Source of the DNA: Rhodoplanes sp963840055
GTDB lineage: Bacteria; Pseudomonadota; Alphaproteobacteria; Rhizobiales; Xanthobacteraceae
Length of the DNA stretch: 64,000 nt
Direction of reading: 5' to 3'
NCBI GenBank assembly: GCA_963840055.1
Contig: CAWIXM010000021.1
Location: forward strand, 181,435-245,434
How positions within the stretch are numbered: the first letter of the stretch is position 1; each line of letters begins with the position of its first letter. Shown piece by piece: positions 51,609 to 60,162 of this stretch. A program made the translations under genes and the position numbers. Under the pieces are notes generated by a model. The model saw only the letters and a list, made by a program, of their open reading frames with translations. It did not search any database and had not been told where the DNA came from.

Positions 51609-54600
51609 ATGCTGTCAGCGATCTTCGTCGACCGACCGCACCTCGCGATTGTCATCGCAATCGTTACGACGATTGCCGGCCTGTTGGCGCTCTACGCGAT
51701 TCCGTTCGCACAATATCCCGATATCGTCCCGCCGCAGGTCTCGGTCTCGACACGGTATCCGGGCGCATCCGCCTCAGTCGTCGATGCAACCATCGCCCAG
51801 CCGATCGAGGCGCAGGTCGTCGGCGTCGACAAGATGATCTACATGAAAAGCGTGAGCGGCGATGATGGCAGCTACACGCTGCAGGTCTCGTTCGAACTCG
51901 GCACCGATCCCGACATCAATACCGTCAACGTTAACAACCGGGTTCAGGTTGCCCTCTCCAAGCTGCCGGAGGACGTGCAGCGCCAGGGCGTGACGGTGAA
52001 GAAGCAGTCTTCCGCATTGCTCGGCGTAACCGCGGTCTATTCGGCAAAATCGACCCATAACGCGCTATTCATCTCGAACTATGTCACGATCAACCTGCTC
52101 GACCAGATCAAGAGCACGCCCGGTGTCGGCGACGCAATCCTTTGGGGCCCGCAGGACTATGCGATGCGGGCCTGGGTTCACACCGATCGACTGACCGGCC
52201 TTAACCTCACCACAGCCGACATCGTCAACGCGATCCAGTCACAAAACGTCCAGGCGCCGGTCGGACGCATCGGCGCCCGGCCGATCTCCAGCGACCAGCA
52301 ACTGCAGCTCAACATCCAGACTAAGGGGCGCCTGAGTTCGGTTGCCGATTTCGAGAAGATCGTGATCCGCACCAATCCGGACGGCTCGGTGCTGCGCCTT
52401 GGCGATGTCGCCCGGCTGGAATTGGGTGCAGCCAATCTCGATCGCGAGACGCGGTTTAACGGCGGCCCGGCTGCGGTTGTGGCGATCTATCAGTCGCCGG
52501 GGGCGAACGCCATTTCGACGCTGAACGCGGTGAAGCAGAAGCTGACGGAGCTGCAGACGCGATTTCCCGAGGATCTGAACTGGAAGGTCACCTACGACCC
52601 AACCACCTTCGTCAAGGATACGATCCACGAGGTCCAGAAGACGCTGATCGAGGCCTTTGTGCTCGTTGTGCTGGTGGTGTTTCTCTTCCTCGGCAGCGTG
52701 CGGGCAACGCTGATTCCGACGCTGGCAGTACCGGTCAGCCTGATCGGGACCTTCGTTGCGCTCTTGGCGATTGGCTATTCGGCCAATACTGTCTCCCTGC
52801 TCGCTATCGTGCTCGCGATCGGTATTGTCGTCGACGATGCGATCGTCGTGGTCGAGAATGTCGAGCGGGTGATGGAAGAACATCCGGAACTCTCGCCCGC
52901 GGACGCCACCAAAAAGGCGATGCAGGAAATTACCGCGCCGATCATCGCGATCACGCTTGTCCTATTGTCGGTGTTCGTACCCGTCGCCTTCATTCCTGGG
53001 ATCTCGGGCGAACTGTTCCGGCAATTCGCCATCACGGTCGCCGTGTCGATGTTCCTGTCGGCGATCAATGCGCTGACCTTGTCGCCAGCCCTGTGCGCCA
53101 TTCTGCTGCGCCCGCATCACGGTCCGCGCCGCGGCGTGATGGGCGTCATCATGCGGTCGATCGATCGCGTCCGCGATGGTTATGGCAGCGCTGTCGCCCG
53201 TATCGTCCGCTTTTCGGTCATCGGTCTCGTTGCCGTCGGCGTCGCCATTCTAGGCACGGCGGGCCTTTCCAAGATCACGCCGACGGGTTTCCTGCCGGAA
53301 GACGACCAAGGCGCGCTTTTCGTCGTCGTCCAGTTGCCGGGCGCCGCCTCGCTCGAGCGAAGTGCAGACGTTGTCCGAAAGGCGGAGGCCATCCTGCGCG
53401 AAGAAAAGGCCGTCGAGGATTTTACCTCCGTCATCGGCCTGAACTTCATCGACAACTATTCGCAGTCGAATTCGGCTTTCATCGTGGTGACGCTCAAGCC
53501 GTTCGAGAAGCGCAAGGATCGTTCGCTCGGCGCGCCGGCTCTGATCGCGCGGCTCGGCTCCAAGTTTCGGGAGATCGAAGGAGGGAACGTGATTCCGCTC
53601 GCGCCGCCGCCGATCATCGGCCTCGGCAGCGGCGGTGGATTTACCTATGTGCTGCAGGATCTCCGCGGCGGCGATCCAAAAGCGCTGGCGCAGGTGGTGC
53701 GCGGGCTTGTCGTTGCCGCTAATCAGGACCCTAAACTGGCACGCGTATTCACCACTTTTTCCGCCACCAATCCATCCATCTATCTCGATATCGACCGCGA
53801 CAAGGCGCAGATTCTCGGGGTCGATCTGAGCAGCGTTTTCCAGGCTCTGCAGGCGTCCCTTGGCGGCTTTTATGTCAACGACATAAATCTGTACGGCCGG
53901 ACTTGGCAGGTTCAGGTCCAGGCGGAAGCTGCCGATCGGGCAAGCGTCGACGATATCAACCGCATCAATGTGCGAAATGCCGAAGGAAAGATGGTGCCGC
54001 TGCGCAGCCTGGTGGAGATCCGCGTCGTTGTCGGCCCGCCTTCGTTGATCCGCTTCAACAATCTGCGGGCCGTTACTGTCCAAGGCAGCCCGGCGGCAGG
54101 CGTGTCGTCCGGCCAGGCGCTGAACGCAATGGAACAGGTCGCCGCTCGCACCTTGCCGCAAGGCTATGGCGGCACGTGGACGGATACGGCGTTTCAGGAA
54201 AAGCGTGCCGAGGGCACGACCGGGATCATTCTCGGCTTCGCGGTCCTGTTCGCATTCCTTTTCCTGGTCGCGCTCTATGAAAGCTGGACCATTCCGGTAC
54301 CGGTGCTGTTGTCGGTCACGGTCGGCGTGCTTGGCGCTTTTGCCGCGATTCTCCTCGGCGGTCTGACGCTCGACCTTTATGGTCAGATTGGCATGGTGGT
54401 GCTGATCGGCCTTGCGGCCAAGAACGGCATCCTGATCGTTGAGTTTGCGAAGGAGCAGCGGGAGAAGGGGGTGCCGTTACTCGAGGCTGCGACCGAGGGC
54501 GCGCGCCTGCGGTTCCGTCCGGTTATGATGACGTCGTTCTCCTTCATTCTCGGCTTGGTTCCGCTGGTGGTGGCATTCGGTGCCTCGCAGCTCGCACGGC

Positions 54601-54845
54601 GCAACGTCGGCACGCCGGTCTTCGGCGGAATGATCTTCGCGTCGTTCCTCGGCATTTTCGTCATTCCGCCGCTCTACGTCGTGTTCCAGGCGCTTCGCGA
54701 GAGAGTGCGCCCGTCGGCGCGGCCGCGCGCGGAGCAATCGGCGGCGTCGAAGGGGGACGAAACCGCGACCCCGCCCGCCTCGGCAGCGTCAGCCTCCGAA
54801 ACACCTCCCGATACCACCAAGGAGGTGCCACCGGCGGCGGAATGA
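51609..54845 (+). CDS. RND-family multidrug efflux transporter (HAE1, AcrB-like)
   Basis: This 1078-residue proton-driven pump begins MLSAIFVDRPHLAIVIAIVT (first helix) and has two large periplasmic loops and 12 predicted helices. The proton-relay region in helix 4 reads VSLLAIVLAIGIVVDDAIVV, with the Asp-Asp pair, followed by ENVERVMEEHPELSPADATK. The second-half signature LYGQIGMVVLIGLAAKNGIL, then IVEFAKEQREKG contains the conserved KN/EFA segment. The C-terminal tail is charged and alanine-rich. The length is normal and the frame intact. It is cotranscribed with the adaptor (3-bp gap) and with PPK2 (12-bp gap). The substrates are unknown. Confidence 0.95.
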   Translation: MLSAIFVDRPHLAIVIAIVTTIAGLLALYAIPFAQYPDIVPPQVSVSTRYPGASASVVDATIAQPIEAQVVGVDKMIYMKSVSGDDGSYTLQVSFELGTDPDINTVNVNNRVQVALSKLPEDVQRQGVTVKKQSSALLGVTAVYSAKSTHNALFISNYVTINLLDQIKSTPGVGDAILWGPQDYAMRAWVHTDRLTGLNLTTADIVNAIQSQNVQAPVGRIGARPISSDQQLQLNIQTKGRLSSVADFEKIVIRTNPDGSVLRLGDVARLELGAANLDRETRFNGGPAAVVAIYQSPGANAISTLNAVKQKLTELQTRFPEDLNWKVTYDPTTFVKDTIHEVQKTLIEAFVLVVLVVFLFLGSVRATLIPTLAVPVSLIGTFVALLAIGYSANTVSLLAIVLAIGIVVDDAIVVVENVERVMEEHPELSPADATKKAMQEITAPIIAITLVLLSVFVPVAFIPGISGELFRQFAITVAVSMFLSAINALTLSPALCAILLRPHHGPRRGVMGVIMRSIDRVRDGYGSAVARIVRFSVIGLVAVGVAILGTAGLSKITPTGFLPEDDQGALFVVVQLPGAASLERSADVVRKAEAILREEKAVEDFTSVIGLNFIDNYSQSNSAFIVVTLKPFEKRKDRSLGAPALIARLGSKFREIEGGNVIPLAPPPIIGLGSGGGFTYVLQDLRGGDPKALAQVVRGLVVAANQDPKLARVFTTFSATNPSIYLDIDRDKAQILGVDLSSVFQALQASLGGFYVNDINLYGRTWQVQVQAEAADRASVDDINRINVRNAEGKMVPLRSLVEIRVVVGPPSLIRFNNLRAVTVQGSPAAGVSSGQALNAMEQVAARTLPQGYGGTWTDTAFQEKRAEGTTGIILGFAVLFAFLFLVALYESWTIPVPVLLSVTVGVLGAFAAILLGGLTLDLYGQIGMVVLIGLAAKNGILIVEFAKEQREKGVPLLEAATEGARLRFRPVMMTSFSFILGLVPLVVAFGASQLARRNVGTPVFGGMIFASFLGIFVIPPLYVVFQALRERVRPSARPRAEQSAASKGDETATPPASAASASETPPDTTKEVPPAAE

Positions 54846-54857
54846 GGAGTGTCTGTG

Positions 54858-55652
54858 ATGGGCGAACAGTCGCCGAAGATGAAGTGGAAGGATTACAGCA
54901 AAGAGCTGAAAAAGCTGCAGACCGAGCTTTGCCATCTCCAGGATTGGATCAAGAGGGCGGGCGAACGCATCATCATCGTGTTCGAAGGACGCGACGCCGC
55001 CGGCAAGGGCGGAGCCATCAAGGCCATTACTGAACGCGTGAGCCCTCGCGTCTTCCGGGTCGTCGCGCTGCCCGTCCCCTCGGATCGCGAAAAGACCCAG
55101 TTGTACATGCAGCGCTATGTCCAGCATTTTCCCGCTGCGGGGGAGGTCGTGATCTTCGATCGCAGCTGGTACAACCGCGCTGGCGTCGAATATGTCATGG
55201 GCTTTTGCACCAAGGAACAACACCGGCGATTCCTGAGGGTGTGTCCCGAGGTCGAGCGCTACATCGTCGATGCCGGCATTCAGTTGATCAAGATCTGGCT
55301 CGAGGTCGGCAAAGAAGAGCAGGCGCGGCGCATTGCGGCGCGCATCGATGATCCTCTTCGCCAGTGGAAGCTGAGCCCGATGGATATCAAATCATGGAAC
55401 CGCTGGTACGACTATTCGCGGGCGCGCGACATGATGTTCGAGGCGACCGATACTGAGGTGTCGCCTTGGTACATCCTTCGGTCAGACAATAAGCGAAGGG
55501 CGCGGCTCAATTGTATTTCGCATATTCTCTCCTTGGTCCCCTACAAGAAAATCGCTAAGCCGAAGATCAAGCTACCGAAGCGCTCGAACAAGGGGAAGTA
55601 TGACGACGAAGGTTCGCTGCACGGACGAAGAATTATTGAAGCCAGGTACTAA
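54858..55652 (+). CDS. Polyphosphate kinase 2 (PPK2)
   Basis: The protein has 264 residues from ATG 54858, with GGAG 8 bases upstream; a GTG at 54849 is an alternative start. The Walker A-like EGRDAAGKGGAIKAITERVS, Walker B-like VVIFDRSWYNRAGVEYVMGF and lid region WKLSPMDIKSWNRWYDYSRA are the PPK2 hallmarks. The single-domain size points to class I PPK2, which moves phosphate between polyphosphate and nucleoside diphosphates. It lies 12 bp after the RND transporter stop and so is probably cotranscribed. The frame is intact up to a normal stop. Confidence 0.93.
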   Translation: MGEQSPKMKWKDYSKELKKLQTELCHLQDWIKRAGERIIIVFEGRDAAGKGGAIKAITERVSPRVFRVVALPVPSDREKTQLYMQRYVQHFPAAGEVVIFDRSWYNRAGVEYVMGFCTKEQHRRFLRVCPEVERYIVDAGIQLIKIWLEVGKEEQARRIAARIDDPLRQWKLSPMDIKSWNRWYDYSRARDMMFEATDTEVSPWYILRSDNKRRARLNCISHILSLVPYKKIAKPKIKLPKRSNKGKYDDEGSLHGRRIIEARY

Positions 55653-55682
55653 CCCCGTGCGCGTCAGTGCGCCGACGCGCCG

Positions 55683-55920
55683 CGCGTTTCCGGCAAACTC
55701 ATCAATAAGCGCACGGCGGCACAGCGTCTGTTTCGCCGCGGTGAATTCCCTCTCCTGCAGATTGGGTCCGAGCGCCTTGCGGGTCTTTTCGATGCAGACA
55801 TGGTGGTGAAGGAGACATTTTTTCCTAAGACTTCGATCATTCCTCTGCAGCGCCCAGCGCGCGCGTTGATCGGCAAGAACAAGGAAGACACGGTGGAGGT
55901 CGAGATTCCGGGTGGCGTTA
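55683..55920 (+). pseudogene. Unidentified gene fragment, weakly GreA/GreB C-terminus-like
   Basis: One continuous frame reads RVSGKLINKRTAAQRLFRRG, then DADMVVKETFFPKTSIIPLQ and RPARALIGKNKEDTVEVEIP, GGVK before running into a type A IS fragment. The final block resembles the RALIGKxxGDxVEVxxPGG end of GreA-type proteins, but the rest does not clearly match. It is a remnant without a proper start. Confidence 0.35.
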
Positions 55921-55926
55921 AAAGAT

Positions 55927-56320
55927 TGTCGAGGCGTTTCCGTGGGAAACGGCACCGACGTACCTGGTGCGCGACAATGACGGCGCATACGGCCCGGTCT
56001 TCCGACGGCGGGTCCGGGCGATGGGGATCCGAGATCGACCAATATCGCCCCGGTCGCCGTGGCAGAACCCATATGCGGAACGACTGATCGGAACATTGCG
56101 GCGCGACTGCCTTGATCACGTTGTCATCTTCGGTGCACGACATCTGCGGCGGGTTCTGGCCGCGTATTTCGCCTATTGCAACCAGGACGCGTACGCACCT
56201 GTCGTTAGAAAAGGATGTGCCGCTCGGTCGAGAGAGCCAGCGACATGGAGCTATCGTCACCGTGCCGATTTTGTCAGGCCTGCATCACTGCTACGCGCGG
56301 ATATGATTTTCGGGAGGGAC
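55927..56320 (+). mobile_element. Type A IS, C-terminal fragment with right end
   Basis: It starts inside the transposase (IVEAFPWETAPTYLVRDNDG), continues SPWQNPYAERLIGTLRRDCL, has an indel at the YYN motif, and ends with the type A terminal repeat GATTTTCGGGAGGGAC at 56320. The 5' two thirds are missing. Confidence 0.82.
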
Positions 56321-56659
56321 AATGGCTCTAGGTCGCGACCTGTGCGTTTTGCCACAACTGCCTCTACCCGGCGGTCGTGGTACGAGGGCGCGCCACAACG
56401 GCCGGTTCAACCGGTTCGTCATTCGTCTGACCCTCCATGGTCCGGGATATTCTCGCTCAACCAGCTTGGGAAGCCGGCATCGTCAGAGCGGGCAATCGGC
56501 TCAAACCCTAAAGCGATCTAACGGCTCCGGGCGAATCACCGAATCGCACAATGGAATGGAATCATGCTGCTTCTAGCACCTTCGTCAAGTGAAGCGTGCC
56601 GGGTGATTATAAGGTGCATATCTGACAGAGACTCGGTTCGAATGTGACGGACTGGAAAA
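56321..56659. other. Intergenic region, no gene seen
   Basis: There is no open frame with protein-like composition. The frame that crosses from the IS fragment (to 56521) is arginine- and proline-rich and looks like chance. The promoter of the dehydrogenase-like gene probably lies in 56570-56655, which is AT-richer. Confidence 0.5.
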
Positions 56660-57544
56660 ATGAGAATTGAGAATGTCGGCTTGATGAGCCCCGGCGACAT
56701 GGGGCAAGCGGTGGCGATACAGATCAAAGCGAGGGGTTTGAACGTCTACACCGCGCTGGAGCATCGCAGCGCGCGCACCCGTGCACTCGCATGCGAGGCG
56801 GGGTTGACCGACGTCAGAACGGTTACACGACTCATTGCCGAATGCGACGTTGTGCTCTCAATCATGAATCCGGGCGCCGCGCTCGATTTCGTACGCGAGG
56901 CCGCGGATGCTCTGCGTGCCAGCGGTCACCAAACGCTGATCGTCGACTACAATGCGATCGCGCCAGATACCGTGCATGAAATCGCGCGCTTGGTCGAAGG
57001 AGCGGGCGGACGTTTTCTCGACGCCGGCATCATTGGCCCTCCACCCCGCGGTAAGGCAAAGACCAATCTGTACGTGTCGGGTCCCGGCGCTGCTGACCTC
57101 GAACAACTTGCAGGACCGCAGCTCATCGTCCGCGTAATTGGTGAAGGCACCGCCGACGCGAGTGCGCTCAAGATGTGTTACGGCGCCCTCAATAAAGGCA
57201 CGCAGGCGCTGTGGCTGGAGGTCCTGATAGCTGCCCAACGTCTTGATGTCGCTGGCATATTGGAGCAAGAGTTGCTGCGGTCCCAGGCAGACTGTTACAG
57301 CTGGGCTCTCAACCAATTTCCGATGCTGCCGCCCAAGGCCTATCGCTGGGTACCAGAAATGCTCGAGATCTCGAAGACCCTCGGCACTTCCGGCATTAGT
57401 CCAAAAATGTTTCAGGGAGCAGCGGACATCTATCGCTTCGTTGCCGGCACGGCGCTTGGGAAGGAGACACCGGAGAATCGCGATAAGGCGCGTGAGGCCA
57501 AGGATGTCGTGCGGTTACTAGCCCAAGAACGCAACCGATCATAA
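56660..57544 (+). CDS. NAD(P)-dependent beta-hydroxyacid-dehydrogenase-like protein (DUF1932 type)
   Basis: The 294-residue protein starts MRIENVGLMSPGDMGQAVAI; the nucleotide-binding loop is GLMSPGDMG, where family members have GxGxMG. It continues with CDVVLSIMNPGAALDFVREA, and the substrate loop is DAGIIGPPPRGKAKTNLYVS. The C-terminal helical domain with SALKMCYGALNKGTQALWLE carries the catalytic-lysine position of the 6PGDH/3-hydroxyisobutyrate superfamily, in the DUF1932 form. The substrate is unknown. No operon partner is seen. Confidence 0.88.
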   Translation: MRIENVGLMSPGDMGQAVAIQIKARGLNVYTALEHRSARTRALACEAGLTDVRTVTRLIAECDVVLSIMNPGAALDFVREAADALRASGHQTLIVDYNAIAPDTVHEIARLVEGAGGRFLDAGIIGPPPRGKAKTNLYVSGPGAADLEQLAGPQLIVRVIGEGTADASALKMCYGALNKGTQALWLEVLIAAQRLDVAGILEQELLRSQADCYSWALNQFPMLPPKAYRWVPEMLEISKTLGTSGISPKMFQGAADIYRFVAGTALGKETPENRDKAREAKDVVRLLAQERNRS

Positions 57545-57984
57545 GGATCGGCGAAAGCGATATTGGTGCGTTGTGCAGAGACAGAGAACAGAGCTTCGTC
57601 GACCCCCATTGAACGGGGGGACCGATCGCACTCGCCGAAAATTCCCTGTTTTTTTTCTATAATTCGCTGTTATGGCTCCAGGAATTCCCTGTTCCGTTGC
57701 CTAGGGAATTTTACTGCAAGGCATTGAATTTACTGCCTAAGTAGGCGCGAAAATCGCTTGGCAAGGCCAGATTCTCCAAAATTCCCTGTAAATTTCCCTG
57801 TTAGCAGAGAATTTGGATGCGGAGACAGGTTCGAAGGCGACTGTGTCCGCCGCCACCCCAGTACTTCGCTACGCTATGCGCGCTTTCGCTCGATTGCGAC
57901 CGCAACCCCCACGCTCGGCCTACAGGGCGGCGCGACGATAGTTCCTTCCCCGGATAGTTCCTTCCCCGAGGTTGCGTCTATGGG
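57545..57984. other. Gene-free region with an ATTCCCTGT repeat cluster
   Basis: ATTCCCTGT occurs at 57641, 57684 and 57781, with variants at 57661 and 57793 and inverted forms near 57703 and 57807. A CCCCC/GGGGG hairpin lies near 57603-57620. The plus strand of the last pair reads KFPVNFPVSREF in one frame, a string I recall from repeats in many Rhizobiales genomes. No gene is evident. Confidence 0.6.
57641..57816. repeat. ATTCCCTGT repeat cluster
   Basis: Three exact and at least two one-mismatch copies of ATTCCCTGT occur in the same orientation within about 160 bp, spaced irregularly, together with inverted AGGGAATTT and GAGAATTT segments. The irregular spacing argues against CRISPR. Confidence 0.75.
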
Positions 57985-58197
57985 CTAGGCGGCCTGCTTC
58001 GCCCAGACACGGCAACCGACGCCGCCGATGTCCGGCCCTCGATAGGCATTTTGCGCCGCCATCAGCGCCTCATCGGCAGATGGGTAGCGCCGAGAGTTCT
58101 CGTTAATGCCGCAATTGAACCAATCGCCGGCATAGAGACCAGTAGCAAGGTTTTCGTCGGCATCAATTTCGGCGCAGATGACGTAGGTTCTGGGCAT
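57985..58197 (-). CDS. Small hypothetical protein
   Basis: The 70-residue protein begins MPRTYVICAEIDADENLATG, then LYAGDWFNCGINENSRRYPS and ADEALMAAQNAYRGPDIGG. The composition is protein-like, with a plausible alpha/beta mix and several aromatic residues. There is no signal peptide and no recognised family. A weak GCGGGTGAT stretch lies upstream of the ATG. Confidence 0.5.
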   Translation of the reverse strand: MPRTYVICAEIDADENLATGLYAGDWFNCGINENSRRYPSADEALMAAQNAYRGPDIGGVGCRVWAKQAA

Positions 58198-58507
58198 TTC
58201 TGATCACCCGCAGATAGAATTTCTCACGCTTGCAGGTAACTCCCGATTTGCTCGAGTGCTCTTGCGGCAGATCAAAAAAGCCTGTTCGCGCGCCCGTTTT
58301 TAGTTTGATCGCCCACCCTCTATCTCCCGCCTGCATCGCGCCAATTCGCCCGCGGCCACGCCGAGCCGTAATCGGGAGTGCCGGGGTGGCAATTCCGCAA
58401 CAGGGTTCGTTAAACGCCCTTTTCACCATAATTCGTATGAAAAAGAACACTTTCGCCCAATACCGTCCCCCCGTGTAGCAACTGCATCCAGAACGGTGGA
58501 GGGTCCA
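58198..58507. other. Intergenic region, no gene seen
   Basis: A minus-strand frame of 95 codons crosses this region (58163-58450) but overlaps the hypothetical gene and lacks a ribosome-binding site, so I do not call it. The segment 58420-58480 is AT-richer and may hold the promoter of the small secreted gene. Confidence 0.45.
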
Positions 58508-58678
58508 GTGCTTAAGCTTGTGGTTGGAGCCGTTGTGTCAATCGCTATGGTCGGCAGCGCCATCGCAGCCGATCTGCCTCGCCGAGAGCCAGTGCCTCCG
58601 CCCGCGCCTGTCGCGGTCGGCAAGGCTCCGATCGGCAAACTCCCATTCGGCAAGGGGCCGGTCGTCGCGCGGTACTGA
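58508..58678 (+). CDS. Small secreted proline-rich protein
   Basis: The GTG at 58508, preceded by GGTGGAGGG, opens a 56-residue frame: MLKLVVGAVVSIAMVGSAIA-type signal peptide with probable cleavage before ADLPRRE, then REPVPPPAPVAVGKAPIGKL and PFGKGPVVARY. A strong terminator follows 26 bases after the stop, which supports a real single-gene unit. Small exported Pro-rich proteins of this type are common in Bradyrhizobium; the role is unknown. Confidence 0.7.
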   Translation: MLKLVVGAVVSIAMVGSAIAADLPRREPVPPPAPVAVGKAPIGKLPFGKGPVVARY

Positions 58679-58703
58679 CACTTTCGGAATGTCCCCTAAG
58701 TAG

Positions 58704-58740
58704 CCCGGCTCCCGTCGTCGGACGGGAGCCGGGTGTTTTT
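58704..58740 (+). terminator. Rho-independent terminator
   Basis: CCCGGCTCCCGTC pairs perfectly with GACGGGAGCCGGG across GTCG and is followed by TGTTTTT. It terminates the small secreted-protein gene. Confidence 0.92.
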
Positions 58741-58794
58741 GCTCCGATCGATAGCGCGGCTCCGACTTAACACGGAGCGAGCGCATGCCGCACG

Positions 58795-58850
58795 AGCGCA
58801 TGTTGCCGGGGGTTATCGGAAGGCCGCGGGCGGGGCATGGCCACCGCTAA
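58795..58850 (-). repeat. Dispersed 'TLGNM' repeat, degenerate copy
   Basis: The minus strand reads ATGCCCCGCCCGCGGCCTTC then CGATAACCCCCGGCAACATG and CGC. The core is recognisable, but the MT codons are mutated. Confidence 0.65.
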
Positions 58851-58859
58851 CTGGCCGGT

Positions 58860-59078
58860 TTAATCCGAGCTGTAGTATGCCAACTCCGCCTCCACCTGGC
58901 GGATCGCTTCCTCGAACGCCAGCAGCTCCTTCGTTATGACCGATTGGCTAAGGGGTGGCGCCACGGCTTCCAATTCCGCAATGAGCGTGTTTCGGCCGCG
59001 TTCGTAGAGCCTGCGGCGATCGTAAACGTTCTGCAGGCCCGCAACGGCCTTCGCGATCAACGGATAGTAGTCAGCCAT
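58860..59078 (-). CDS. Conserved hypothetical protein (MADYYPL family)
   Basis: The 72-residue protein begins MADYYPLIAKAVAGLQNVYD, then RRRLYERGRNTLIAELEAVA and EEAIRQVEAELA. It is recalled as a widespread alphaproteobacterial family in which this region forms either a short protein or the N-terminus of a longer one. It is fully helical, with no signal peptide. The function is unknown. Confidence 0.75.
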   Translation of the reverse strand: MADYYPLIAKAVAGLQNVYDRRRLYERGRNTLIAELEAVAPPLSQSVITKELLAFEEAIRQVEAELAYYSSD

Positions 59079-59171
59079 CTAGCCCGCTCGCGGAGACGAG
59101 GCATGGCAAAAGCCCGCTCTCTCCTCCGCGCCTCTCCGACCCGCGCCTCACCTGCGCGGCCCTTGAATGCT

Positions 59172-59310
59172 TCACTCTCCTTGCCGCGCCTCCCTCGGAT
59201 GACCCTCTTCGGGTGGCGGAGCCAGGATGCCGGCTTCATGCTGCCACAGCTCTGAGGTTATCGCCAGCGACCGGGCGCCGAGCGGCCACATGTTGCCGAA
59301 CGTCATGGGC
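59172..59310 (-). repeat. Dispersed 'TLGNM' repeat, longer degenerate copy
   Basis: The minus strand reads MTFGNMWPLGARSLAITSEL, then WQHEAGILA, against MRELGVRSLAVTCELCHHEA in the copy at 1862-2152. Both cysteines of the first knuckle are replaced (CELC to SELW), so no zinc site could form. The frame ends soon after. Confidence 0.75.
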
Positions 59311-59421
59311 GCTACCAGGACGCTCGGTTCGTACCGAAGATGGTGGACGTGCGACCGGTGGCGGGGCGTCCAGTGCAAGGCTAACGCGGACCAAAGCAGG
59401 GGACATGAAGTGGACGAAGCA

Positions 59422-60162
59422 TCAATTGCTCGGCCCTGAGCTTGTCGCGTTGCTGTCTTCGTCCGCATCTTCGGGCAGGAGCGACGCCGCCAGCTTGTCG
59501 GCGAGAATGATCGCCCGATCGCGTCTAACCCGGCCTGCCGGAATGCTGGTGTCGCCCGTGTAAAGGCGCTTCAGCGCCTCTGCCTTACCCGCTCCGGTCA
59601 CCAGCCAAAGCACCGTCTCGGCCCGATTGAGGATGGGATAAGTCAGAGTCATACGGCGATGGCCCTGGTAAGGGCCGCTGATCGTCACATCAGCCGCCGT
59701 GACCTCGAGCGCGGGGTCATTGGGGACCAGCGAGGCCGTATGCCCGTCGGGTCCGAGACCGAGATGAACGAGATCCAATACGGGCGGCGTGCCGGCAACC
59801 TGTTTGAGCGTCGCCTCGTAGCGCTGGGCGGCAGCGACGAGATCATCGTCGTCGACCGGCATCGGATGCAACTGCTCTGGCCGCAATGGCGTGAGCGACA
59901 ACAGCGCCTCGCGGAGATGCGTCAGCGTGCGGTCTGCGCTGCCGAGCGGGGCCACGCGCTCGTCGGCTTGGAAGATGTGCACGTCGCGCCAGGAAAGCTC
60001 TTGCGCCGCCAGGGCGCGCATCATGATCCACGGCGTGCGTCCGCCGCTGAGCGCGAGACAGGCGCGACCGCGTGCCGCAATCGCGTCGCGGGCTTTGCTT
60101 GCGATCAGCTCCGCGGCCTGCTGCGCCGTCGCTTCATCTCCGTCGAATACGAGCAGTCTCAC
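59422..60162 (-). CDS. pgl: 6-phosphogluconolactonase
   Basis: From a GTG at 60162 the protein has 246 residues: MRLLVFDGDEATAQQAAELI, then ACLALSGGRTPWIMMRALAA (substrate-phosphate loop), DVHIFQADERVAPLGSADRT (the DER motif) and LVHLGLGPDGHTASLVPNDP (catalytic His in GPDGHTAS). It hydrolyses 6-phosphogluconolactone to 6-phosphogluconate in the cytosol. Its start overlaps the zwf stop (GTGA), so the two are translationally coupled. The length is normal. Confidence 0.93.
   Translation of the reverse strand: MRLLVFDGDEATAQQAAELIASKARDAIAARGRACLALSGGRTPWIMMRALAAQELSWRDVHIFQADERVAPLGSADRTLTHLREALLSLTPLRPEQLHPMPVDDDDLVAAAQRYEATLKQVAGTPPVLDLVHLGLGPDGHTASLVPNDPALEVTAADVTISGPYQGHRRMTLTYPILNRAETVLWLVTGAGKAEALKRLYTGDTSIPAGRVRRDRAIILADKLAASLLPEDADEDSNATSSGPSN

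Noticed and set aside
57641..57816. Possible CRISPR array
   Set aside because: The repeated unit is only 9 bp, spacing is irregular (12 to about 97 bp) and no cas gene is present. The same applies to the repeats at 4107-4191 and 38553-38808.
58163..58450. 95-codon minus-strand frame
   Set aside because: It overlaps the hypothetical gene at 57985-58197, lacks a ribosome-binding site and has no protein-like pattern.
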